DNA of 26,341 nucleotides. Origin: Clostridia bacterium. GTDB taxonomy: Bacteria; Bacillota; Clostridia; Oscillospirales; Acutalibacteraceae. The position numbers were made by a program, and so were the translations under genes. Location: the NCBI GenBank assembly GCA_900767015.1, contig CAAFXQ010000046.1, forward strand, positions 1 through 26,341, in the 5' to 3' direction. Position 1 is the first letter of the stretch. Every line of letters starts with the position of its first letter. The notes under the pieces are model-generated. The model did no database searches and had not been told where the DNA came from. It saw only the letters and a list, made by a program, of their open reading frames with translations. Shown piece after piece: positions 1-8,316 of this stretch.

Positions 1-54
1 CCGCTGGCTCGAACGTGTGCGGGCCCTGGTGTTCGACGGCTACCTGGTTTTTTT
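1..54. other. Foreign GC-rich fragment at the contig edge
   Basis: This stretch is about two-thirds G+C over its first 50 bases, clearly richer than the rest of the window, and it abuts a sequencing adapter. Read from base 2 it gives an open frame (RWLERVRALVFDGYLVFF), so it may be coding DNA from another organism in the same library. It is not part of the yicC gene that resumes at 121. I infer a chimeric read end; the true source cannot be identified from so few bases. Confidence 0.75.
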
Positions 55-120
55 CAAGCAGAAGACGGCATACGATATTGTGCTTAGTGACTGGAGTTCA
101 GACGTGTGCTCTTCCGATCT
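55..120 (+). other. Illumina P7/i7 TruSeq-type adapter contamination
   Basis: Bases 55-75 match the flow-cell P7 oligonucleotide (begins CAAGCAGAAGACGGC). After one apparent substitution (TAT where GAT is expected) comes an 8-base index slot reading TGTGCTTA (79-86). The read-2 primer site follows from 87 and ends in GCTCTTCCGATCT at 108-120. The order P7, index, read-2 primer, insert is exactly that of an Illumina library end, so base 121 is the first base of genuine insert. This is a technical artefact, not biology. Confidence 0.97.
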
Positions 121-227
121 CCAATACGATCGGCTCCAAGGCGCAGGATGTTGAAATTGCTAAGCGTGTGATTGACATCAAGGCCGAGGTAGAAAAAATC
201 AGGGAACAGGTTCAGAATATTGAATAA
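121..227 (+). CDS. yicC: YicC/YloC family endoribonuclease, C-terminal fragment
   Basis: Only the last 34 codons survive, because the gene is cut at 121 by the adapter junction. The remaining peptide contains NTIGSKAQDVEIAKRVIDIK and ends EKIREQVQNIE before TAA at 225-227. This is the characteristic C-terminus of the YicC/YloC family (conserved NTIGSK and a terminal helix ending REQVQNIE). Members are reported as stress-linked endoribonucleases, and in Bacillus yloC sits directly upstream of remA, as here. The open frame that seems to continue upstream to about 15 runs through adapter sequence and must not be annotated as protein. Family assignment is confident; the length and start of the intact gene are unknown. 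Confidence 0.85.
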
Positions 228-239
228 CAGGTGATAAAA

Positions 240-512
240 ATGAAGCTGATCAATATCGGTTTCGGAAACATGATCAATGCATCAAGACTGATTGCTGTTG
301 TCAATCCCGATTCGGCGCCGATTAAGCGTCTGATTCAGGAATGCCGGGAAAAAGGCACGCTGATTGATGCAACTCAGGGAAGACGTACCCGTGCCGTCAT
401 CATCACGGACAGCGATCACGTCATTCTTTCCTATCTTCAGTCCGAAACCGTCGCCAACCGTCTCAACGGAGACAGCAGTGAAATCTACGCAGAGGAAGAT
501 GAAGATGAATAA
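240..512 (+). CDS. remA: RemA (DUF370) extracellular matrix regulatory protein
   Basis: A 90-residue protein beginning MKLINIGFGNMINASRLIAV, with SAPIKRLIQ, GTLIDATQGRRTRAVI and DSDHVILS, the diagnostic blocks of the RemA/DUF370 family. In Bacillus subtilis RemA is a DNA-binding activator of biofilm-matrix and osmoprotection genes; the role here is inferred from family membership. I chose ATG 240 because AGGTG at 229-233 is correctly spaced from it, whereas the in-frame GTG at 231 lies inside that ribosome binding site. The C-terminus is strongly acidic (YAEEDEDE). Its stop codon lies inside the start of gmk, so the two are likely translationally coupled. The position between yicC and gmk is the standard Bacillota order. 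Confidence 0.92.
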   Translation: MKLINIGFGNMINASRLIAVVNPDSAPIKRLIQECREKGTLIDATQGRRTRAVIITDSDHVILSYLQSETVANRLNGDSSEIYAEEDEDE

Positions 513-1116
513 AGGACAGTTGATTGTCGTGTCGGGTCCCTCCGGAAGCGGTAAGGATACGGTTATCAGCAAGGCGATTGACCGCTTGGGAGAAAAGGCG
601 TTTCTTTCCGTTTCGATGACGACCCGAAGCAAAAGAGGCAACGAAACGGACGGGGTCGATTATTATTTCGTATCCGAAGAACAGTTTCAAAAGCATATCG
701 AAAACGGCGATATGCTGGAATATGCAAAATACGGCTCAAACTATTACGGAACACCGGCTCTTCCGATAAAAGAGCGCATCAATAACGGCGAAACCGTTTT
801 CTTGAACATCGAGGTTCAGGGCGGCGCTTCTATTAAAAAACTGATGCCCGAAGCGGTCAAGGTCTTTATCATACCGCCGTCCATGAATGAGCTTGAAAGG
901 CGGCTTCGCAAGCGAGGTACCGAGGACGACGACGCCATAAAAAAGAGACTCGGAATCGCCGAAAGCGAAATCATGCGTGCTTGTGAATACGACTATATCG
1001 TAATCAACGATGATCTTGACGATGCGGTTGATGCGTTGATCGCAATCGTGAAAGGTCAGACGGATAAGAATAAAAATATAAATGAAATAATAAGTGAGGT
1101 ACTCAGCCATGTTTAA
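505..1116 (+). CDS. gmk: Guanylate kinase
   Basis: Phosphorylates GMP to GDP with ATP, the step feeding GTP, dGTP and (p)ppGpp pools. The 203-residue product has the P-loop SGPSGSGKDT at residues 10-19 (K17), the GMP-binding block SMTTRSKRGNETDGVDYYFV, and the lid/core segment ERRLRKRGTEDDDAIKKRL, all typical of bacterial Gmk at the usual length. ATG 505 is preferred because GAGG at 492-495 lies 9 bases upstream; the in-frame ATG at 499 adds only two residues and is too close to that site. Starts further upstream lie within remA in another frame and are spurious. The gene overlaps the end of remA by 8 bases and runs into rpoZ, whose start lies just before its stop. Confidence 0.96.
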   Translation: MNKGQLIVVSGPSGSGKDTVISKAIDRLGEKAFLSVSMTTRSKRGNETDGVDYYFVSEEQFQKHIENGDMLEYAKYGSNYYGTPALPIKERINNGETVFLNIEVQGGASIKKLMPEAVKVFIIPPSMNELERRLRKRGTEDDDAIKKRLGIAESEIMRACEYDYIVINDDLDDAVDALIAIVKGQTDKNKNINEIISEVLSHV

Positions 1117-1318
1117 TCCCGATTTAAGAGATTTATTAAAAGATCACACCAGCCGTTACTCTCTTGTTACCGCTGTCGCAAAGCGTGCAAGAGAAGTAGC
1201 CGAAGATAAGGAACTGAAAGAAAAGTGCGGAACGGAAAAGCCCGTAACATTTGCACTGGACGAATTTCTTGACGGCGAGCTTGAAATAGTGGAGCCTGAA
1301 GAGATTCGGAATATCTGA
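1109..1318 (+). CDS. rpoZ: DNA-directed RNA polymerase omega subunit
   Basis: A 69-residue protein beginning MFNPDLRDLLKDHTSRYSLV, followed by TAVAKRAREVAE and KPVTFALDEFLDGELEI. The helix with (V)xxVAKRAR and the later KPVxxALdE block are the hallmarks of RpoZ. Omega stabilises the beta-prime subunit and helps assemble RNA polymerase. ATG 1109 overlaps the end of gmk by 8 bases; GAGGT at 1096-1100 serves as ribosome binding site, so the in-frame GTG at 1094 is unlikely to be the start. In Bacillus coaBC commonly follows rpoZ, but here priA follows directly after a 28-base gap. Confidence 0.93.
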   Translation: MFNPDLRDLLKDHTSRYSLVTAVAKRAREVAEDKELKEKCGTEKPVTFALDEFLDGELEIVEPEEIRNI

Positions 1319-1346
1319 TTAAAATCTGAAAGGAAAGTGAAATGAT

Positions 1347-3803
1347 ATGGAACCGATTCTGGCGCTTGTTGCGGTTGAAAATGTTGCATATCATTTTGAT
1401 ATTTTATACGGATATACGGTTCCGGACGAACTCCGGGATCGTATTAAAATCGGTTCCCGTGTTCAGGTGAATTTTTCGAAAGGAAAGACGCAGAGACAGG
1501 GCTTTGTCTTTGACTTTGCTACGCCCGAAAAAGGGAAGCGATATAAACCGGTTTTAAAATTGCTCGATGATGAACCGATATTGAGCGAAGAGATGATAAG
1601 TATTGCCGTTTTTTTAAAAAAACGGTATTTTTGCACTTATTACGAAGCGGCAAAGGTTCAGATTCCTGCCGGACTGAATATGAAAATGAACGTTACGTAT
1701 GTGGCGGTCCGGGACGGCTTCGACCGTCAAAAGCTTTCAAAAAAAGAAGCACAGGTATATGAATATATGCTCGAAACGGCTTCCTACCTGAAAAAGAATG
1801 AGATTCTGACGGCCTGCGGATTGGATAAGACTGACGCTGTTCTGGACCGTCTTGTATCGGCCGGAGCCGTTGTCAGAAATTACGAAGCAGACGAAAGAAT
1901 CGGAAACATCTCTGTGAAAACCGCTTGCCTGAACATCGGCGAAGCGGAAATCGAGGACATTTTTGATTCATTGAGTGAAAAGCAGAAAAGCGTTGTACGT
2001 GTTCTGCGGGACGTCGGCTCGGCAAGTGTAAAAGAAGTCTGCTATTTCACGGGTGTTACTGCTGCTGTCGTGACAACGCTTGCTTCAAAAGGCATCGTCC
2101 GGGTATTTGATGCCGAACGGTTCAGAATTCCGAAGTCGGTTCTCGAAGCGGAAAATAACAGCGGAAAAATCGTACTGACGAATCAGCAGCAGGACGCTTA
2201 CTGTAACCTGCTGAGTGAATACCGGAAAGGCGCCGGCGTATCGCTTCTTTACGGAATCACGGGGAGCGGAAAGACCTCAGTTTTTCTTAAGCTTATCGAA
2301 GATGTGATTGCCGACGGACGGCAGGTTATCGTTATGGTTCCCGAAATTTCGCTGACGCCGCAGCTGATGGCTGTTTTCAAAGCAAGATTCCACGATACGG
2401 TCGCCGTTTTTCACAGTGCGCTTTCCATGGGGGAGCGCAAGGACGAATACCGAAGAATCAAAACCGGAAAGGCGAAAATCGTCGTCGGAACCCGTTCTGC
2501 GGTTTTTGCTCCGTTCGAAAATATCGGTCTGATCGTTATGGACGAGGAACAGGAACATACCTATAAATCCGAGTCCTCGCCCCGTTATCATGCAAGAGAC
2601 GTCGCAAAATTCAGAGCGGCACGGCATAATGCGCTTTTGCTTTTGTCGTCGGCGACGCCTAGCGTTGAAACGTTCAGCTGTGCTTTATCGGGGCGGTATC
2701 GGCTTCATAAGCTGACAAAGCGCTACGGAACGGCCGTCCTGCCCGACGTTTCGATCGTTGACATGAAAGCGGAAAGGTCGGCGGGCAATAAGCATTCGCT
2801 CAGCCGTGAACTGATTGACCTGATTCAGAATAATCTGGACACAAAGAAACAGTCGATTCTGCTGATTAACCGAAGAGGTTATAATACGTTTGTGGTTTGC
2901 GATCACTGTTCAAATGTTGTGACCTGTCCGTCGTGCAGTATATCCATGACTTATCATTCGGCAAACGACCGTCTGATGTGTCATTACTGCGGTTATTCGA
3001 GAGAGTTTTCGACCCTCTGTCCCGTCTGCGGAAAAAACAGCGTTCGCTACTCCGGTTACGGTACACAGCGGATTGAAGAAGAACTGAAATCACTGTTCCC
3101 CACAGCAAGAGTGCTTCGCATGGATACCGATTCCGCTTCTTCCCGGCAGGCATTTGAAAAAAATCTTTCCGATTTCGGAAACGGTGAATACGATATTATG
3201 CTCGGGACGCAGATGGTTGCCAAAGGGCTGAATTTTGAAAACGTTACCTTGGTCGGTGTCATCAATGCCGATCAGCAACTGCATAACGACGACTTTCGAA
3301 GTGAGGAGCTGACTTTTGATTTGCTGACGCAGGTGGTTGGACGCTCCGGACGGGGAAAGAGCCGGGGAGTCGCATTGATTCAGACCGAGACGCCCGAAAA
3401 TAACGTCATAAGGCTTGCTAAAACGCAGGATTACGAGGCGTTTTATCAAGATGAAATCGAAATCCGGAAGGCGCTGATCTATCCGCCGTTCTGTGATATC
3501 TGTGCTGTCACGGCGACAAGTGAAAAGGAAGAAAAAGCCTATCTCGGCGCAAACACCTTCCTTGAAAGGCTGAGAAAATATGCCGACGGCGAATACAGTG
3601 AACTGAAGCTGATTGTTTTTCCGCCGACGCCGCCGAGAATTTCTAAGGTAAATAATAAGTATCGATATAGAATAATAATAAAGTGTAAAAACAGTGCACT
3701 TTTCAGACAGCTGATTTCAAAACTGCTGATCGAATGTGCAAAATGCTCTGTTTTTTCCGATGTCAGTTTTGCGGCTGACATCAATCCCGAAAGATTGGTA
3801 TAA
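1347..3803 (+). CDS. priA: Primosomal protein N', replication-restart helicase PriA
   Basis: An 818-residue superfamily 2 3'-5' helicase that recognises stalled forks and reloads the replicative helicase. The N-terminal 3'-DNA-binding and winged-helix regions occupy about residues 1-270. The helicase core has Walker A GITGSGKTS (K309), a DEEQ box at 399-402 followed by EHTYKSESSPRYHARDVA, and late motifs GTQMVAKGLNFENV and QVVGRSGRGK. Between the core lobes are eight zinc-binding cysteines (C518, C521, C527, C530, C545, C548, C558, C561). DEEQ replaces the DEEH of Bacillus/E. coli PriA; I believe DEEQ recurs in Clostridia. The length is normal for the family. ATG 1347 is the only good in-frame start, after AAAGGAAAG at 1329-1337. 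It probably works with dnaB further along the window. Confidence 0.96.
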   Translation: MEPILALVAVENVAYHFDILYGYTVPDELRDRIKIGSRVQVNFSKGKTQRQGFVFDFATPEKGKRYKPVLKLLDDEPILSEEMISIAVFLKKRYFCTYYEAAKVQIPAGLNMKMNVTYVAVRDGFDRQKLSKKEAQVYEYMLETASYLKKNEILTACGLDKTDAVLDRLVSAGAVVRNYEADERIGNISVKTACLNIGEAEIEDIFDSLSEKQKSVVRVLRDVGSASVKEVCYFTGVTAAVVTTLASKGIVRVFDAERFRIPKSVLEAENNSGKIVLTNQQQDAYCNLLSEYRKGAGVSLLYGITGSGKTSVFLKLIEDVIADGRQVIVMVPEISLTPQLMAVFKARFHDTVAVFHSALSMGERKDEYRRIKTGKAKIVVGTRSAVFAPFENIGLIVMDEEQEHTYKSESSPRYHARDVAKFRAARHNALLLLSSATPSVETFSCALSGRYRLHKLTKRYGTAVLPDVSIVDMKAERSAGNKHSLSRELIDLIQNNLDTKKQSILLINRRGYNTFVVCDHCSNVVTCPSCSISMTYHSANDRLMCHYCGYSREFSTLCPVCGKNSVRYSGYGTQRIEEELKSLFPTARVLRMDTDSASSRQAFEKNLSDFGNGEYDIMLGTQMVAKGLNFENVTLVGVINADQQLHNDDFRSEELTFDLLTQVVGRSGRGKSRGVALIQTETPENNVIRLAKTQDYEAFYQDEIEIRKALIYPPFCDICAVTATSEKEEKAYLGANTFLERLRKYADGEYSELKLIVFPPTPPRISKVNNKYRYRIIIKCKNSALFRQLISKLLIECAKCSVFSDVSFAADINPERLV

Positions 3804-3816
3804 CAGGAGGCAAAGT

Positions 3817-4317
3817 ATGGCTATCAGAAATATTGTTACCGTTGAGGATCCCGTCTTGAGAAAGACGAGTCGGAAGGTTGAAAATTTTGACAAGAAGCTT
3901 TGGCAGCTTTTAGATGATATGAAGGATACGTTAAAGAAAGCCGACGGCGCCGGGCTTGCCGCCGTGCAGGTCGGTATTTTACGGCGGGTTGTCATCGTTG
4001 ATATTGACGACGGCAAGGGCTTAATGGAGCTTGTCAATCCCGAAATTGTTGATGTTTCCGAAGAAACGAACGAAGCCGAAGAGGGCTGTCTGTCTCTTCC
4101 GGGCGAATGGGGTCTTGTCAAAAGACCGAATGTTGTTACCGTGAAAGCCCAGGACAGAAACGGCAAATGGTGCCTTTTCAAGGGCGAAGGCTTACGGGCA
4201 AGGTGCTTTTGTCATGAGCTTGACCACCTTGACGGCCATGTGTTTACCGATTTTGTAACAAAAATGCTGACCGAGGACGAAATCAGACGCTTACAGGAAG
4301 AAAGGCGCGGTGTATAA
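3817..4317 (+). CDS. def: Peptide deformylase
   Basis: Removes the formyl group from the N-terminal methionine of nascent proteins. The 166-residue product has the three deformylase motifs: GAGLAAVQ at residues 44-51, EEGCLS with metal ligand C91, and CHELDH at 132-137 (H133 and H137 ligands, E134 catalytic). It is a compact, type 1-like enzyme. ATG 3817 follows AGGAGG at 3805-3810, an excellent ribosome binding site; the open frame extends further upstream into priA but those starts lack a site. The TAA stop is immediately followed by the fmt start with no spacer. Def and Fmt act at opposite ends of the same formylation cycle, so coupling makes sense. Confidence 0.97.
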   Translation: MAIRNIVTVEDPVLRKTSRKVENFDKKLWQLLDDMKDTLKKADGAGLAAVQVGILRRVVIVDIDDGKGLMELVNPEIVDVSEETNEAEEGCLSLPGEWGLVKRPNVVTVKAQDRNGKWCLFKGEGLRARCFCHELDHLDGHVFTDFVTKMLTEDEIRRLQEERRGV

Positions 4318-5250
4318 ATGAAAATTGCTTTTATGGGAACTCCTGACTTTTCCGTTGACTGCCTGAAAGCCTTAAGTGAATCCAAGCACGAGGTTGTCGG
4401 TGTATTTTGTCAGCCGGATAAGCCGGTCGGACGCAAGCAGGAGCTGAAAATGCCGGACGTTAAAGTGGAAGCGCTGAAGCACGGATACCGGATTTTTCAG
4501 CCGAAGACGCTGAGAAACGGTGCCGGTGTTGAATTGCTGAAAGAAATTCAGCCTGACCTTGTGGTCGTTGTGGCTTACGGAAAAATACTGCCGCCCGATT
4601 TCCTTACTTTCCCGAAATACGGCTGTATCAATATTCATGCCTCGATTCTTCCGAAGTACAGAGGGGCTTCGCCGATTCATTGGGCGGTTATCAACGGCGA
4701 CGAAGAAACCGGCGTCACAAGTATGCAAATGGACGAGGGTCTTGATACGGGCGATATTCTTCTCGTTAAAAAGATTCCGATCGGCGTAAACGATACGACC
4801 GAGCTGATGTATGAAAAGCTTGCTCCTCTGGGTGCTGAAGTTCTTCTTGAAACGATTGAGCTGATTGAAAAAGGCGGGCTTCACCCGATTCAACAGGACG
4901 AAAGCAAAGCCACCTGTGTCGGTCTTTTATCCAAACAGCTTTCCGCTGTTGACTGGAACGACACCGCTTTGAACATTCATAATAAAATTCGGGGTTTATA
5001 CAGTTGGCCGGGCGCAAGCACAACCTTGAACGGAAAAATTTTAAAGCTTCACGCTTCGTCTCTTTCCGACAAAAAAGGGCATAATAAGCCGGGAGAAGTT
5101 GTCGAAAGCGATTCAAGACTTGTCGTATGCTGTGGGGATAATCAATGCCTTGAGCTTCTTACCGTTCAGCTTGAGGGTAAAAAGCGCATGAACGCAGCCG
5201 ATTTTCTGAACGGATGTAAAATCGAAAAAGGTACACTTCTCGGAAACTGA
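4318..5250 (+). CDS. fmt: Methionyl-tRNA formyltransferase
   Basis: Transfers a formyl group from 10-formyl-tetrahydrofolate to Met-tRNAfMet for initiation. The 310-residue protein begins MKIAFMGTPDFSVDCLKAL, a Rossmann-like start. It carries the catalytic block NIHASILPKYRGASPIHWA (N105, H107) and GLDTGDILL with D143, the same triad as E. coli Fmt. The C-terminal part (about 205-310) is the tRNA-binding OB-like domain, including GLYSWPGA. The length is that of the family. The ATG abuts the def stop, so translation is probably coupled; the purine-rich end of def (AGGAAGAAAGG, about 4295-4305) supplies the ribosome binding site. Confidence 0.97.
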   Translation: MKIAFMGTPDFSVDCLKALSESKHEVVGVFCQPDKPVGRKQELKMPDVKVEALKHGYRIFQPKTLRNGAGVELLKEIQPDLVVVVAYGKILPPDFLTFPKYGCINIHASILPKYRGASPIHWAVINGDEETGVTSMQMDEGLDTGDILLVKKIPIGVNDTTELMYEKLAPLGAEVLLETIELIEKGGLHPIQQDESKATCVGLLSKQLSAVDWNDTALNIHNKIRGLYSWPGASTTLNGKILKLHASSLSDKKGHNKPGEVVESDSRLVVCCGDNQCLELLTVQLEGKKRMNAADFLNGCKIEKGTLLGN

Positions 5251-5275
5251 TTGAATAAAACAAAGGAGAATTGTT

Positions 5276-5968
5276 ATGTTTTATTATTGGCCGGATTACT
5301 ATTATATTATCCTTGTTGTACCGGCTTTGATTTTGTCGGTTATCGCACAAATCGGCGTCAAAGGAACATACAAGCGTTATTCCAATATTTTGAACAGCCG
5401 GGGACTTACGGGCGCTGCGGCGGCGCAAAAGGTGCTTGCCTTTTACGGTATTTACAATGTTCGCATTGAACAGGTCTCGGGCAGCCTTACCGACCATTAC
5501 GACCCGAGAGCGAATGTCATACGGCTTTCTTCGGGTGTATACTCCGGCTCCTCGATTGCCGCTGTCGGTGTTGCCTGCCATGAAGCCGGTCATGCGGCTC
5601 AGCACGCACAGAATTATGCGCCGATAAAAATCCGCAATGCAATATTGCCGGTGGCAAATATCGGGTCATCGGCCGGTATCTTTCTTGCGATCATCGGTTA
5701 TTTTTTAGGGTTCGGCATTCTTGTCAATATCGGTATTCTGCTGTTTGCGTTCGTGGTGCTGTTTCAGCTTGTCACGCTTCCGATTGAATTCAATGCTTCT
5801 TCAAGGGCAATAAAAGTCATCGATGAGACGGGGCTTCTTGATGCCCAGGAGCAAAGAGGCGCCAAAAAGATGCTTGCCGCTGCCGCTATGACCTATGTTG
5901 CGTCTCTTCTTGTTTCGATCATGTCGCTTATCCGGCTGATTCTTCGCTTTAATTCAAGACGGGACTGA
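5276..5968 (+). CDS. yugP: YugP-type membrane zinc metallopeptidase (Zn_peptidase_2)
   Basis: A 230-residue membrane protein with the zinc-peptidase motif CHEAGHAAQHA (HEAGH at residues 102-106) and the downstream LPIEFNASSRA, whose glutamate is the probable third zinc ligand. This pattern is that of the YugP/DUF peptidase family PF04298. Hydrophobic segments at about residues 8-28, 130-165 (two helices) and near the C-terminus (AAMTYVASLLVSIMSLIRLIL) flank the active site. Substrates of the family are not established; membrane-protein quality control is only an analogy with HtpX and FtsH. ATG 5276 follows AAGGAGAA. It is inserted between fmt and rsmB, which are adjacent in Bacillus. Confidence 0.9.
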   Translation: MFYYWPDYYYIILVVPALILSVIAQIGVKGTYKRYSNILNSRGLTGAAAAQKVLAFYGIYNVRIEQVSGSLTDHYDPRANVIRLSSGVYSGSSIAAVGVACHEAGHAAQHAQNYAPIKIRNAILPVANIGSSAGIFLAIIGYFLGFGILVNIGILLFAFVVLFQLVTLPIEFNASSRAIKVIDETGLLDAQEQRGAKKMLAAAAMTYVASLLVSIMSLIRLILRFNSRRD

Positions 5969-5982
5969 AAGGTGAAAACGAT

Positions 5983-7269
5983 ATGACGCAAAATCCGAGG
6001 CGGCTTGCCTTTGATATCCTTTTAAAAATTGAAAAAGATCATGCATATTCCAATCTGACATTGGATGCGTATTTGCCGTCGAGCGGCCTTGATGCAAGAG
6101 ACAAAGCCTTTGTTTCCGCTTTGGTGTACGGCGTAACCGAGCGCAGGCTGACGATTGATTATCAGCTTGCGCTGTATCTCGATAAACCCTTAAAAAAACT
6201 GAAGCCGCAGGTTCTTGCCGTTTTACGGCTCGGTGCTTATCAGATATTCTTCATGGATAAGATTCCGGACAGTGCCGGCGTCAATGAAAGTGTGAAGCTT
6301 GCGAAAAGCTGCGGCTGTTCGTATGCGTCGTCACTTGTCAACGCTGTTTTGCGTAAATGTGCCAAAAACGGTCTTCTTCTTCCCGAGGAGGGTTCTGCTG
6401 AGTACATAAGCGTAAAGTATTCGTGTCCGTTGTGGCTTTGCCGAAAATGGATAAACGAATATGGGCTTTCCGATACCGAAGCACTGCTTGACGCTTCGAC
6501 AGGTCCGGTCGATACCGTTATCCGTGTCAACACCGTGAAAACCGACTCTGACACGCTGAAAGCCAAGCTCATAGAAGAGGGCGTCAGTGTTTTTGACGGT
6601 TACACATCCGATTCTCTTATTTTGAAAAATTTCGGCGATATTGAAAACCTGCAAAGCTTTCGGGACGGTCTTTTTCACGTTCAGGACACAGCTTCACAGC
6701 TATGCGTAAAGACCTTAAATCCTTTGCCGGGTCAGACTGTGTTTGATGTTTGCTCCGCACCGGGCGGCAAAGCCTTTACCGCAGCTGAGCTGATGAACAA
6801 TACCGGTACGGTTCTGGCGTTTGATATTTATGAAAAGAGGGTCGGCCTTATTGCAAAAGGTGCCGAACGGCTCGGCCTTGACTGTATCAAAACCGAAACA
6901 GGTGATGCGGCTTTGTTTAATCCGGATTTGCCTGAAGCCGACCGTGTTCTTTGCGATGTGCCGTGCTCGGGGCTTGGCATAATCAGACGCAAGCCGGAAA
7001 TCAAATATAAAAGTGAAGAAAGCCTCCGGGACTTACCGGATATTCAGCTTCAGATTCTGAAAACCGCTTCACGGTATCTTAAAGTAGGCGGCAGACTTGT
7101 TTATTCGACGTGTACGCTCAATAAAGATGAGAATGAGAATGTGGTCAGCCGCTTTTTAAATGAAAATTCAGCTTATGCGTTTGCTGACGGTGATTCTATG
7201 AGAACTCTGATGCCGCATAAAAATAATTCAGACGGCTTTTTTATTGCCGTTCTTGAGAGGATCCGATAA
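5983..7269 (+). CDS. rsmB: 16S rRNA (cytosine-967-C5)-methyltransferase RsmB
   Basis: A 428-residue enzyme with an N-terminal NusB-like RNA-binding domain (about 1-140, beginning RRLAFDILLKIEKDHAYSNL) and a C-terminal Rossmann methyltransferase. The S-adenosylmethionine site is DVCSAPGGKAFTAAEL. The two cysteines of m5C methyltransferases are C328 (DVPCSGLG) and the probable nucleophile C377 (YSTCTLNKDENE). It would methylate C967 of 16S rRNA during small-subunit assembly. ATG 5983 follows GAAAGGTGAAAA. The gene ends one base before the rlmN start, so the two rRNA-modification genes are likely coupled. The length is usual for the family. Confidence 0.95.
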   Translation: MTQNPRRLAFDILLKIEKDHAYSNLTLDAYLPSSGLDARDKAFVSALVYGVTERRLTIDYQLALYLDKPLKKLKPQVLAVLRLGAYQIFFMDKIPDSAGVNESVKLAKSCGCSYASSLVNAVLRKCAKNGLLLPEEGSAEYISVKYSCPLWLCRKWINEYGLSDTEALLDASTGPVDTVIRVNTVKTDSDTLKAKLIEEGVSVFDGYTSDSLILKNFGDIENLQSFRDGLFHVQDTASQLCVKTLNPLPGQTVFDVCSAPGGKAFTAAELMNNTGTVLAFDIYEKRVGLIAKGAERLGLDCIKTETGDAALFNPDLPEADRVLCDVPCSGLGIIRRKPEIKYKSEESLRDLPDIQLQILKTASRYLKVGGRLVYSTCTLNKDENENVVSRFLNENSAYAFADGDSMRTLMPHKNNSDGFFIAVLERIR

Positions 7270-7270
7270 A

Positions 7271-8314
7271 ATGCCTGAGGACATTAAATCCATGACGCTC
7301 GAAGAACTGACCGAAGAAATTGAGCGGTTGGGGGAGAAGCGCTTTGTTGCAAAGCAGATTTTTTCCTGGCTTCATGACAAACGTGTTTCTTCGTTCGACG
7401 AAATGACAGACATTTCGAAAGATTTACGTCGAAAATTGAAAAATTTTTTTAAGATTTATGATTGTACTATTGAAAAAAAACTTTGTTCAGTGTATGATAA
7501 TACAGTTAAGTATTTGTACCGGCTTCATGACGGCGAACTGATTGAATCGGTCGTTATGCAGTACAAATACGGATACACGATCTGCGTTTCCAGTCAGGTC
7601 GGCTGTAAGATGGGCTGTAAGTTCTGCGCTTCCGGGATTGCCGGCTTTGTCAGGAACCTGACGGCAAGCGAAATCTTGTCACAGGTCTATAAAAGCGCCG
7701 CTGACCTTGGTATCAGGATATCCCATGTCGTGATGATGGGCGTCGGAGAGCCGCTTGATAATTTTGACAATGTTATGCGGTTTTTAAGTCTTGTTACCGA
7801 CGAAAAGGGTATGAATCTGAGTATGCGGAATATTTCGCTTTCCACCTGCGGTGTTGTCAGCGGAATCAATCGGCTGAAAGAAAAAAAGCTTCAGCTGACT
7901 TTGTCTGTTTCTCTCCATGCGCCGAATGACGAAATCCGCAGCCGGACAATGCCGGTCAACAACAAATGGGGAATCGATGAGCTTTTGCGTGCCTGTAAAA
8001 GCTATGCGAAATCCACGTCAAGAAGAATTTCATTTGAATACGCCATGATAGACGGAGTAAACGATAGCGATGAATGTGCAAAAGAGCTTGCTTCCCGGCT
8101 TGCCGGTATGCTCTGTCATGTGAATCTGATTCCCGTCAATGCCGTTAAGGAAAGAGACTATAAAAGAAGCAGCGATAAGCGGATGAAGTCCTTTATTGCG
8201 ATTCTTGAAAAGAAAGGTATAACCGCTACCGTCAGAAGGACGCTCGGAAGCGATATCAACGCTTCGTGCGGACAGCTCAGACGAGGTCAGACAGCGGTTG
8301 AAAGAGAGGTATAA
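7271..8314 (+). CDS. rlmN: 23S rRNA A2503 / tRNA A37 C2-methyltransferase RlmN
   Basis: A radical-SAM enzyme of 347 residues. The iron-sulfur cluster motif CKMGCKFC supplies C112, C116 and C119. C105 and C333 (in NASCGQLR) occupy the positions of the two mechanistic cysteines of E. coli RlmN (C118, C355). The SAM region contains MMGVGEPLDNFDNV and the later part SLSVSLHAPNDEIRS and FEYAMIDGVND. It methylates C2 of A2503 in 23S rRNA. RlmN rather than Cfr is favoured by the housekeeping neighbourhood between rsmB and stp. ATG 7271 follows GAGAGG at 7255-7260; longer starts lie within rsmB. A run of A/T-rich codons occurs near 7430-7510, with no break in the frame. Confidence 0.95.
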   Translation: MPEDIKSMTLEELTEEIERLGEKRFVAKQIFSWLHDKRVSSFDEMTDISKDLRRKLKNFFKIYDCTIEKKLCSVYDNTVKYLYRLHDGELIESVVMQYKYGYTICVSSQVGCKMGCKFCASGIAGFVRNLTASEILSQVYKSAADLGIRISHVVMMGVGEPLDNFDNVMRFLSLVTDEKGMNLSMRNISLSTCGVVSGINRLKEKKLQLTLSVSLHAPNDEIRSRTMPVNNKWGIDELLRACKSYAKSTSRRISFEYAMIDGVNDSDECAKELASRLAGMLCHVNLIPVNAVKERDYKRSSDKRMKSFIAILEKKGITATVRRTLGSDINASCGQLRRGQTAVEREV

Positions 8315-8316
8315 AT

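Noticed and set aside
15..227. 70-residue open frame at the left edge
   Set aside because: Its first 35 codons are foreign and adapter sequence; only bases 121-227 encode the YicC C-terminus.
364..504. N-terminal extension of guanylate kinase by 47 codons
   Set aside because: This is the remA gene read in another frame; the P-loop sits at the usual position when starting at 505, with a ribosome binding site.
7244..8314. Cfr antibiotic-resistance methyltransferase instead of RlmN
   Set aside because: Both share the radical-SAM motif, but the rsmB-rlmN-stp-prkC context and the overall sequence fit housekeeping RlmN.
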